Assembly: GCF_000761245.1 (NCBI RefSeq)
Contig: NZ_AWOR01000012.1
Location: forward strand, 62,001-126,000
Source of the DNA: Comamonas testosteroni
GTDB taxonomy: Bacteria > Pseudomonadota > Gammaproteobacteria > Burkholderiales > Burkholderiaceae_C
Direction: 5' to 3'
DNA: 64,000 bases
Shown here: positions 57,388-64,000 of the stretch, one piece after another
How positions within the stretch are numbered: the first letter of the stretch is position 1
How the letters are laid out: each line of letters begins with the position of its first letter
Translations under genes and position numbers: made by a program
Notes under the pieces: model-generated
What the model was told of the DNA's origin: nothing
Database searches by the model: none
Seen by the model: only the letters and a program-made list of their open reading frames with translations

Positions 57388-58350
57388 TCAGGCCGCCAGT
57401 CGCTCAATCGCGATATTGGCAGGCTGCCTGAACAGCAGCAGCTGATTGATGGGAGACTGCATCAGCTCCAGCAGCTTGGGCTTGTACTCGGCAAACACGC
57501 GCTCACCTTGCTGACCCAGTTTGCCAGCCACCACTTCGCGGTTGAGTTGGTTCATCAGCCCCCGATAACTGCCCAGCACCTGCTCATACTTCTGCGAGCC
57601 GCTCCACAAAATGGACTGCGCCAGTGAAGGCTTGCCAATACGCGCTGCCAGCAAATGCTCAGCATGCAATGCACCCGGCAAGATATCCACCAATAGATGG
57701 ATAAAGTCCAGCATCAGCTTGAAGTGCTTGCTCTCGCTTCGCTCTGCAGCGCTGGCCTTGACATAACCAGCGATGTTGTCCACCAACGATGTGATGTGAT
57801 TGCGCTTGCTGCCCAGTTGCGCCAGCAAAGGCGCGGCAACATCGTGAATCTCGGCAGCCAAGGCGCGCTCTCGCAGCAAGTCGCGGGCGTACTCCACGCC
57901 GCCCATGTAGTCGCTGATCTTGTCCATATAAAAGATCAGATTTTGCTCATGCTGAGTCAGCGCAATTTCATCGACCGTGTCTTGAATCGCATCGAGCTTG
58001 CGACCCAGATACTGCGTTTGCACCACGATGGCCCCCACAATCACCACACTGCTGAACACCTGCGTCGCCATCAGCACGTTTTGCATGCTTTGCACGGCTT
58101 GCGCCACATTCTGGGTCGCAGAAGCGACCGACTGCAGTTGCTCGACCAATTCCTTGACAGACTCTACCGAGCGCTCCGTGAACTTCAGGTGCTGGATGAT
58201 GCCCGTTTTACCGCTACCTTTTGCCCAGTAAGCAACGCCATCGACCACGACCGCCTGGCCTTTTTGCAGAGCCTCCAGCAGCACAGGGCGAATCTCGCTC
58301 TCGTCAAGCACCCAAATCTTGCTGGCCAAATCACCGAAGGTATTGATCAA
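57388..58350 (-). CDS. Membrane protein of unknown function, coupled to the YaaW-family gene
   Basis: Protein of 320 residues not assigned to a family. Residues 1-60 hold VVVDGVAYWAKGSG; 60-95 is amphipathic or coiled (VKELVEQLQSVASATQNVAQAVQ). One hydrophobic segment spans about 96-114 (TQVFSSVVIVGAIVV); the C-terminal 200 residues are helical. The start is TTG at 58350, overlapping the upstream YaaW-family stop (TTGA) with GAGGGA before it. The overlap makes joint synthesis with the YaaW protein likely, suggesting a two-protein complex. Confidence 0.7.
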   Translation of the reverse strand: MINTFGDLASKIWVLDESEIRPVLLEALQKGQAVVVDGVAYWAKGSGKTGIIQHLKFTERSVESVKELVEQLQSVASATQNVAQAVQSMQNVLMATQVFSSVVIVGAIVVQTQYLGRKLDAIQDTVDEIALTQHEQNLIFYMDKISDYMGGVEYARDLLRERALAAEIHDVAAPLLAQLGSKRNHITSLVDNIAGYVKASAAERSESKHFKLMLDFIHLLVDILPGALHAEHLLAARIGKPSLAQSILWSGSQKYEQVLGSYRGLMNQLNREVVAGKLGQQGERVFAEYKPKLLELMQSPINQLLLFRQPANIAIERLAA

Positions 58351-59111
58351 AACACGTCCCTCTCTAAGTACTTCTTGCGCATATAAGCAATCTGAATCAC
58401 CGCCGGCATGGTCACGCGGTAGGCCGTGCCAGAGAGCATGGGCACAGTCAGCGCCACACCCAGCACCACGGCAAATGGCCCTGCAAAAGCCGCAGCACCC
58501 AAACGCGTACCAATGAACTGCGCAGCCATGGGGCCTGCAAAACGCGCAGCCAGCCCGGCCCCCAGCGAAGCCAGCATGGCACCCGCCACATATTCATAGA
58601 GAAGCATGGCTGCCGCACCACCCGTCGCCAGCGCCAGGCGCACGGGCGACAGACCCGCTGCATCCTTGAAGCGATCCAGCAGGTTGATCTTCTGCAAGAA
58701 GTCTGTGCGCTGCGCCTCGTCCATCTTCTCCCAGGCCTTGTCCGCCAGAAACTCGATCAGCTTGGCCTCTTTCTGAACAATCTCCTTGTCCTCTGCCCCC
58801 AGCTTCACGCCGACGCGCTCGCACACATCGGACAAAATTTCCTCGTACAGCACGCCCGTACCCCGGAACAGATTGACCACCGAGTCACCGCCATACAGCT
58901 GCAACTCGCCCGCCACCACCTGCCAGCTCTTGAGCCATTTCTGGGGCAGATCCAGATGCGCGGTAAAGCCCGGGTCCGTCAAGATGCTGCTGGTGCGGCG
59001 CTTCTCGCCATCAGTGTCGTAAATCAGAATCTGCGCCAAGTTGGACACATCGTCGTTGTCACACATGGACAAAAACTTCAGGCCCGGGTCTTCACGGTAC
59101 TTAATTGCCAT
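58347..59111 (-). CDS. YaaW family protein (UPF0174, DUF3944)
   Basis: Protein of 254 residues resembling E. coli YaaW. Shared phrases are the N-terminal DUF3944-like region DDVSNLAQILIYD, the middle WQVVAGELQLYGGDSV and the C-terminal SGTAYRVTMPAVIQIAYMRKKY. The C-terminal half is hydrophobic and glycine-rich (about 155-240), so it may associate with membranes. The biochemical role of the family is unclear. It is the first gene of the cassette after hsdS, 115 bases away, and its stop overlaps a TTG start of the membrane protein gene. Confidence 0.82.
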   Translation of the reverse strand: MAIKYREDPGLKFLSMCDNDDVSNLAQILIYDTDGEKRRTSSILTDPGFTAHLDLPQKWLKSWQVVAGELQLYGGDSVVNLFRGTGVLYEEILSDVCERVGVKLGAEDKEIVQKEAKLIEFLADKAWEKMDEAQRTDFLQKINLLDRFKDAAGLSPVRLALATGGAAAMLLYEYVAGAMLASLGAGLAARFAGPMAAQFIGTRLGAAAFAGPFAVVLGVALTVPMLSGTAYRVTMPAVIQIAYMRKKYLERDVF

Positions 59112-59226
59112 AACGGCTCGCCTCTCTCTCTTAAAAATTTTTCATTCATGGCCGCCCGCACTGAGTGCTTTTCCGGTGCGGGATCCGGTGCACCAGGTGC
59201 TAGCGGCAGGTATTGCTTGGCAAACG

Positions 59227-60579
59227 TCAGGCTGTCGCCGCCTTGCGGCCACGCGGCTTTTTAGCGGGGACTTCGGCCGCACGCGCCTCGCGCAGGCGGC
59301 GCAGCAGCTCGGTGGCCGGTTCGTCATTCGGGTCTTGCGGCACCAGCTCGCCGCGAAAGGCCTTGGCCAGCAGCGCGGGCGTCAGGCGGTCGGCGGCGGT
59401 GCGGGCGGTTTGCAGACGGGCTTCCAGCCGCTCAGCATAGGCAAACAGGATTTCTACGCGGCGGACGATTTCGGTTTGTTCTTCAACCGACGGTAATGGC
59501 AGCGGCAAAGACCGCAGCTCTTCCGAGTTAATGTTATTTACGCCACTTGTTGATTTGGCCGTTAGCTCTATTTGTGCACGCAATGCAGGACTACTCAGCA
59601 CGTAATAAGCAAACTTCGGAATAGCTTTTCCAATATCCAAACGCATTCGCATTAGATAGCCAGCGAAAAGTAATCCCTCTGATCGTTCATCGACCACACA
59701 AGCTTTACCAACAAGATCAACGCTCCCATTGGAGCGAATTACAAGAATGTCGCCTTTGCGCAAGGCCAGTTTATTTAGCTCAGCGTGTTCGAATTCCGCG
59801 AACTTCAAATCCGTCAAATCAGGAATGCCTGCATCACCCACGTTAGGAATCCTCAGGACTGCAGTTCCGTTCGATCCTACCTCGCACTTCTTAGAAGTGC
59901 CATACCGGAGATCAAGCATCACCGCACCAAACTTCGTAGCATTCCACAAGGCAATTTTCCCGGCAGTAGAGCGCCAATCCTCCGTCAACCGCCCCGAATT
60001 GGCTGCGGCCAAGACGGATTGGCGGAAGCGTTTGAGCAAGGGGGTGATGCGGGCGAGGCGGTCATTCAGGGCATCGACACGGGTCAGGATAGTGTCGAGC
60101 TTGTCGGCGATGCGGCGTTGTTCATTGCGTGGAGGAACAACAATCTGTGTCGCTTCAAACTTTCCTTTGGTGACGTGCTGCAAGCCTGCGCCACCGTGCG
60201 CTTTCCCAATTAAATCATTTAGCTTTTGATTGATCGCATGTCGGAATAACCTGCGATCCAAAAACGAATCGTCAAAATCAACACGAAAAATGTGTTGATT
60301 TAGTAGCGCCTCACCGCCACGCCATACATGAGCTCCAAAGGAAGTACCCGGAGTCCCCGACCAAGCGAAAAGCAATTCACCGCCTTTTAAAAAATATTTC
60401 TCCTCGTATTCACCTGAGTAACGATTAAATAAAGCATTTTGATTGTTTAAATTTTGAATTCGAACAATCTTCAAGCCTTCTAAGCTCCATTCAGTCGGCT
60501 TGAACGCTCGTCCATTTTTTAAATCACAAAGCGAGCCAATCTCAGAAAATGCCCAAGAGCTAGGTAGCAAAGCACTCAT
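59227..60579 (-). CDS. hsdS: Type I restriction-modification specificity subunit HsdS
   Basis: DNA-recognition subunit of 450 residues. It has two target-recognition domains (about 1-150 and 215-375) separated by the conserved helical spacer ERRIADKLDTIL-type region (about 155-210), with a second conserved helix near the C-terminus (SVEEQTEIVRRVEILF). The TRD DNA is AT-richer than the conserved parts, as expected for exchanged domains. ATG 60579 overlaps the hsdM stop by ATGA. The recognition sequence cannot be read from sequence. Confidence 0.92.
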   Translation of the reverse strand: MSALLPSSWAFSEIGSLCDLKNGRAFKPTEWSLEGLKIVRIQNLNNQNALFNRYSGEYEEKYFLKGGELLFAWSGTPGTSFGAHVWRGGEALLNQHIFRVDFDDSFLDRRLFRHAINQKLNDLIGKAHGGAGLQHVTKGKFEATQIVVPPRNEQRRIADKLDTILTRVDALNDRLARITPLLKRFRQSVLAAANSGRLTEDWRSTAGKIALWNATKFGAVMLDLRYGTSKKCEVGSNGTAVLRIPNVGDAGIPDLTDLKFAEFEHAELNKLALRKGDILVIRSNGSVDLVGKACVVDERSEGLLFAGYLMRMRLDIGKAIPKFAYYVLSSPALRAQIELTAKSTSGVNNINSEELRSLPLPLPSVEEQTEIVRRVEILFAYAERLEARLQTARTAADRLTPALLAKAFRGELVPQDPNDEPATELLRRLREARAAEVPAKKPRGRKAATA

Positions 60580-62033
60580 TCCGTACCCTCCCCCAACTCC
60601 GCCAAAATCCCCTCCAGCTCCTCCAGCGCCGCATTCAGCTCATCCGTAATCTCACGCGCTAGCACGGCAGGCTCGGGTAAATCGGCAGCGTCTTCCACGC
60701 TGTCGTCTTTGATCCAAGCAATGTCCAAGCTGTCTTGCTTCTCATCGCGAATCCACTCACGCGAAAAGCTGCGCCAGCGGCTTTGTTCGCCGCCATCGGC
60801 GCGCTCGCTTTTGCCATTGGCATCATCGCCATAGGCCTTGATGAAGTCTGCAAAGTGCGCATCGGTCAGCGGGGTGCGTTTGCCAAACTTGGGGGCGTTG
60901 GCGCGCATGTCGTACACCCACACCTCTTGGGTGCTGCGGGTGGCGGCTTCGCCCACCTTTTCAAAGAACAGCACATTGGTCTTGACGCCCTGGGCGTAGA
61001 AGATGCCGGTGGGCAACCTGAGGATGGTGTGCAGGCGGCATTTGTCCATCAAGGCGCGGCGAATGTCTGCGCCTACGCCGGCTTCAAACAGCACGTTGTC
61101 GGGCAAGACCACGGCAGCGCGGCCACCGTCACGCAAGTGTTTGACGATGTGCTGCACAAAGGCCAGTTGCTTGTTGCTGGTGACAAAGGTCAGGTCATCG
61201 CGCGTGGGGCCGCCGCCGCCTTTGGCCGTGCCAAAGGGCGGGTTGCTGAGGATGATGTCGCTCTTGGGCAGGCGCTGACCTGCGGTGCCCAGAGTGTTGC
61301 CCAGATGAATGGCGCCTTCCTGGTCGCCCTCAATGCCGTGCAGCAGGCAGTTCATCAGCGCCAGGCGGCGGGTGTTGGGAACCAGCTCCATGCCGGCATA
61401 GGCTTTGCGAATCTGGAAGGCGCGCTGGGCTTCGGTCAGGTCCAGCAAATCATCGGTCTTGGCGCGAATGGCGCGGTCGGCGGCAATCAAAAAGCCGGCG
61501 GTGCCTGCGGCGGGGTCTTGAACCGTTTCACCCACTTGCGGGCGCATGACAGCAATCATGGCGTCGATCAGCGGGCGCGGGGTGAAGTACTGGCCGGCGC
61601 CGCTTTTGGTCTCGCTGGCATTCTTCTCCAGCAGGCCTTCATACAGGTCGCCCAAGCCGTCTTTGTCGGTATCAAACCAGTCGATGCGGTCCAGATCGTT
61701 GATGAGCTGCTCCAGGTGGCGCGGCTCGCTCAGGCTGGTTTGCGCATTGGCGTAGATGGCGGCAATGCGGGGGTTGGTGGATTCGGACAGCTGTTGCAGC
61801 GTGCGGCGATAGGTGTTGAGCAGGTTGATGCCCGAGAGGTCGCGCAGCTGGTTCCAGCGGGCGTAATCAGGCAGCAGCGGCTGCTGGAGGACGCCGGATT
61901 CGAGGTTTTCGTGCTCCATCTTGATAAAGAGCAGCAGCACCAGCTCGGTGACGTAGTCGCTGTAGTTGATGCCATCGTCGCGCAGGACGTCGCAAAGGTT
62001 CCAGAGTTTCTGGACGATGTCAGAGGTGGTCAT
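60576..62033 (-). CDS. hsdM: Type I restriction-modification methyltransferase HsdM
   Basis: N6-adenine methyltransferase subunit of 485 residues. Cofactor motif I is DPAAGTAGFL (about 171-180) and catalytic motif IV NPPFG (about 263-267). The N-terminal HsdM helical domain precedes them. It overlaps hsdS by four bases and lies 257 bases after hsdR in the order R-M-S. That gap contains an AT-rich repeat rather than a clear promoter. Confidence 0.94.
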   Translation of the reverse strand: MTTSDIVQKLWNLCDVLRDDGINYSDYVTELVLLLFIKMEHENLESGVLQQPLLPDYARWNQLRDLSGINLLNTYRRTLQQLSESTNPRIAAIYANAQTSLSEPRHLEQLINDLDRIDWFDTDKDGLGDLYEGLLEKNASETKSGAGQYFTPRPLIDAMIAVMRPQVGETVQDPAAGTAGFLIAADRAIRAKTDDLLDLTEAQRAFQIRKAYAGMELVPNTRRLALMNCLLHGIEGDQEGAIHLGNTLGTAGQRLPKSDIILSNPPFGTAKGGGGPTRDDLTFVTSNKQLAFVQHIVKHLRDGGRAAVVLPDNVLFEAGVGADIRRALMDKCRLHTILRLPTGIFYAQGVKTNVLFFEKVGEAATRSTQEVWVYDMRANAPKFGKRTPLTDAHFADFIKAYGDDANGKSERADGGEQSRWRSFSREWIRDEKQDSLDIAWIKDDSVEDAADLPEPAVLAREITDELNAALEELEGILAELGEGTE

Positions 62034-62057
62034 ACCGAAATAAAGGTTCCGTTATTT

Positions 62058-62127
62058 TGATAGCTTCTTGCGCTTGCTATTCATGCGTTTCAGCATGTTT
62101 TATGCATTAAATCTAATGAATACAAGC
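62058..62127. repeat. AT-rich intergenic repeat, copy 3
   Basis: gatagcttcttgcgc and gcgtttcag and gcattaaatctaatgaata weakly match copies at 45-105 and 38477-38536. It occupies the gap between hsdR and hsdM. I see no gene in 62034-62290. Confidence 0.4.
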
Positions 62128-62290
62128 ACAGCAAGCTATTGTTTTAGATAGCTGCGCTGCAGCTGGCAGCGGTGATGAAATGAGATGGATGCATTGCATG
62201 CGATGGGGCGTGAGCATAGTCGCTGCCAGAGGGCTTGCGCCGTAAGTCTGGCCGCGCAAGCCGCTGGTGGTGGCGGTGGGCATGGGTCGT

Positions 62291-64000
62291 TCAGGCCACT
62301 TTTTGCCATAGCGCTTCGGCCAGTTGGGTGACAACGGTATCGAGCTCACCGCCCAGCACCTTGTCCACCTGCTTGGTGCCGCCTTGCTGGCGGAAGGCTT
62401 CGTTCAAGAAGCGGCTGTCCACCACGGTCTCGTGCTTGAGCTGTTTGGCAATCCGGTCCAGCCAGCTGCGCTGTGCGGTGCTCCAGCTGCGCAGGCTGTA
62501 GATGCGCTGCATGGCGCGGTTGACGCGGTCTTCAAAAGGCAGCAAGGCCTCGCCCAGTGCGGCTTTGCGAATGTGGGCCACGATGCCGGCGGCAATGTCC
62601 TGGTTGCTCTGGTTGCGCCATGCAGCTTTGAGAGCCGCTTCTGAAAAACCTGCACCGTCGAGCAGCAGGCGCACTTCGCGCAGCAGCTCACGCGTGAGGT
62701 CTTTGGGGCGGTTGACCACTACCGACAACGCCACCGACTGGTTGAGCTGCTCTTTGATGAATTGGGCAAAGCCGTCCAGATAGTCCTCGGGCATGGCGTA
62801 GCTGCCCCAGCTTTGCTCGCGGGCGACAAGCTCGTCATGGTGGTCAGACAGCACGGGGCGGTAAGCCGTGCCCATGAGTTCTTGCACCTCACCCAGTTGC
62901 TGCAGCAAACGCGTGTTGTCGCGCAAAAAGTGGGCGGCGGCCTGGGTGCCCTGCTTTTTGGCCATGTCGTGCAGGTGCTTGTGCAGCTGGGCCGGGGGCA
63001 CGCCCCAGCTTTGCTCCAGCTCTAGCAGGCGTTCCTTGAGGGTCGGCTTTTTCTCGGCCTTGTGCGTGGCCTTGCGCAGCACGCGCATGAGCTTTTGGTT
63101 GAGCTGGTCGAGCACATCATCGGCATGTTTGCGCTCAGCCGTGCTGCCGGGGGCTGTGTAAGAGGCCGGGTTGTGCAGCTCGTCGATCAACTGATCGATG
63201 GTGACCTTGGGGTCTTTGACCAGCGGCTGCATGGTGTTGACGCCCTGCAGCGTGGCGTACAAATCCACCGGGTCGTAGATGCGAAACACGGTTTTTCCAA
63301 TGTCATCGCAGCGGCGGGTGGCGCGGCCAATCATCTGCTCGTACAAGATGCGCGAGCGCACGCGGCGCATGAAGACGAGGTTGCAGATGCGCGGCACGTC
63401 AATGCCGGTGGTGAGCAAGTCCACCGTGACCGCCACTTTGGGGTATGCCTCGTTTTTATAGTTGCGAATCATCTGGCTGACCTTGTCGGTCTTGCCGGTG
63501 ATTTTGGCAACGGTGGCCTGGTTGTAGGCATCGCCATGTAGCTCCTTGAAGGCCTCGCCCAACATGCGCACCACGGTGTCGGCATGGGTGTCGGTGGCGC
63601 AGAAGATCATGGTCTTATCGTCGCTGAACGGGTCCAGCTCCTGCGCCAGCTGGTTGCAGATGACGCGGTTGAAGTTGTCGTTGAGCACGGTTTTGTTGAA
63701 GCTGGCCACATCAAAGTGCAGCTCGTCCTCCAGCTCGGCCGTGTCGATTTCGCCGGTTTGCAGGTGGATGCTTTCAACGGCATCGCCTTTTTCAAAGTGA
63801 ATGCCGTTTTGCGTGAGCAGCGTGGTGTAGCGAATGGGCGGCTCGTGGTCGATCAGCCAGTCATCGGCCACAGCTTCGCGGTAGCTGTAGGTGTAGATGG
63901 GGTGGCCAAAGATGTCGCTGGTGTGCTTGGCGGGCGTGGCGGTGAGGCCTACCTTGAAGGCATCAAAGTAATCGAGCACACGGCGGTAGGTGGAGAGGTA
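62291..64000 (-). CDS. hsdR: Type I restriction endonuclease subunit HsdR (5-prime end beyond the window)
   Basis: Partial; at least 569 residues of the C-terminal half, with the N-terminus outside the window. It begins within the helicase with STYRRVLDYFDAFKVGLTATP, then helicase C-lobe motifs TVDLLTTGIDVPRI and QMIGRATRRCDDIG. The EcoEI-like C-terminal region follows (about 300 onward). HsdR uses ATP to translocate and cut unmodified DNA. The nuclease domain, expected at the N-terminus, is not visible. First gene of the R-M-S operon. Confidence 0.93.
   Translation of the reverse strand, partial: YLSTYRRVLDYFDAFKVGLTATPAKHTSDIFGHPIYTYSYREAVADDWLIDHEPPIRYTTLLTQNGIHFEKGDAVESIHLQTGEIDTAELEDELHFDVASFNKTVLNDNFNRVICNQLAQELDPFSDDKTMIFCATDTHADTVVRMLGEAFKELHGDAYNQATVAKITGKTDKVSQMIRNYKNEAYPKVAVTVDLLTTGIDVPRICNLVFMRRVRSRILYEQMIGRATRRCDDIGKTVFRIYDPVDLYATLQGVNTMQPLVKDPKVTIDQLIDELHNPASYTAPGSTAERKHADDVLDQLNQKLMRVLRKATHKAEKKPTLKERLLELEQSWGVPPAQLHKHLHDMAKKQGTQAAAHFLRDNTRLLQQLGEVQELMGTAYRPVLSDHHDELVAREQSWGSYAMPEDYLDGFAQFIKEQLNQSVALSVVVNRPKDLTRELLREVRLLLDGAGFSEAALKAAWRNQSNQDIAAGIVAHIRKAALGEALLPFEDRVNRAMQRIYSLRSWSTAQRSWLDRIAKQLKHETVVDSRFLNEAFRQQGGTKQVDKVLGGELDTVVTQLAEALWQKVA

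Noticed and set aside
57388..58350. Possible P-loop GSGKTG near residue 45 of the unknown membrane protein
   Set aside because: The spacing does not fit GxxxxGK(S/T): a glycine four residues before GKT is absent, and no Walker B is visible.
62113..62349. Small minus-strand frame between hsdR and hsdM
   Set aside because: It overlaps the hsdR end in another frame and an AT-rich repeat, and has no ribosome site or family likeness.
46612..64000. Second copy of the tRNA-Thr 3-prime end marking the island's right boundary
   Set aside because: I did not find it in the window, so only one edge is visible.

Overview
The window looks like chromosomal DNA of a high-GC betaproteobacterium of the family Comamonadaceae, most likely Comamonas or a close relative. 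This is inferred from gene content (two livK paralogues beside livHMGF, acyl-CoA catabolism genes, thiOSGE behind a TPP riboswitch, an msrB-yciB-bolA-parvulin string, an RF2 gene with its frameshift) and from intergenic repeats. No 16S gene is present, so the genus is not proven.

Left part, 1-46.6 kb, is ordinary core chromosome. 0.1-4.7 kb carries metC, a BON lipoprotein, an MFS transporter and a patatin-like lipoprotein. 4.8-20.3 kb, nearly all on the minus strand, is an acyl-CoA and branched-chain substrate block: acyl-CoA dehydrogenase, thiolase, a FadB/FadJ-type bifunctional enzyme, the livFGMH transporter with two binding-protein paralogues, a DUF4123 gene with a small exported partner, and an acyl-CoA synthetase. 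20.5-24.4 kb has selO-msrB and yciB-bolA-parvulin. 24.5-26.9 kb is an ECF sigma operon. 27.1-34.6 kb is a thiamine regulon: a TPP riboswitch with cytX, an ankyrin lipoprotein and an SH3 protein, thiD on the other strand, then a second TPP riboswitch with thiO-thiS-thiG-thiE. 35-38.4 kb has a Crp/Fnr regulator and a kinase plus acyl-CoA dehydrogenase pair resembling LvaA/LvaC and the two halves of ACAD11. 38.6-46.6 kb has a chemoreceptor, prfB with its programmed +1 frameshift, pepN, a TPR-like exported protein and fbp.

Right part, from tRNA-Thr(CGT) at 46.6 kb to the window end, is a defence island with lower GC in places and all genes on the minus strand. It holds a complete type I Zorya operon (zorA-zorB-zorC-zorD, 56.1-47.9 kb) whose last two junctions are TGATG overlaps, and a type I restriction-modification system (hsdR-hsdM-hsdS, hsdR cut by the window end). 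Between them are three less usual genes: an exported SH3 protein, an unrecognised membrane protein, and a YaaW-family (UPF0174, DUF3944) protein whose stop overlaps a TTG start of the membrane-protein gene. No integrase is visible; the other island edge lies outside the window.

The points most worth a second look are: three exact-length 40-residue tandem repeats in the ZorA tail, the YaaW/membrane-protein/SH3 cassette between Zorya and the RM system, a 13-bp repeat (AGGTTTTNTNAGG, four copies) just downstream of zorD, an N-terminal extension of about 110 residues on ThiE, and several intergenic repeat families, one a nested palindrome between the fadJ- and fadA-like genes.
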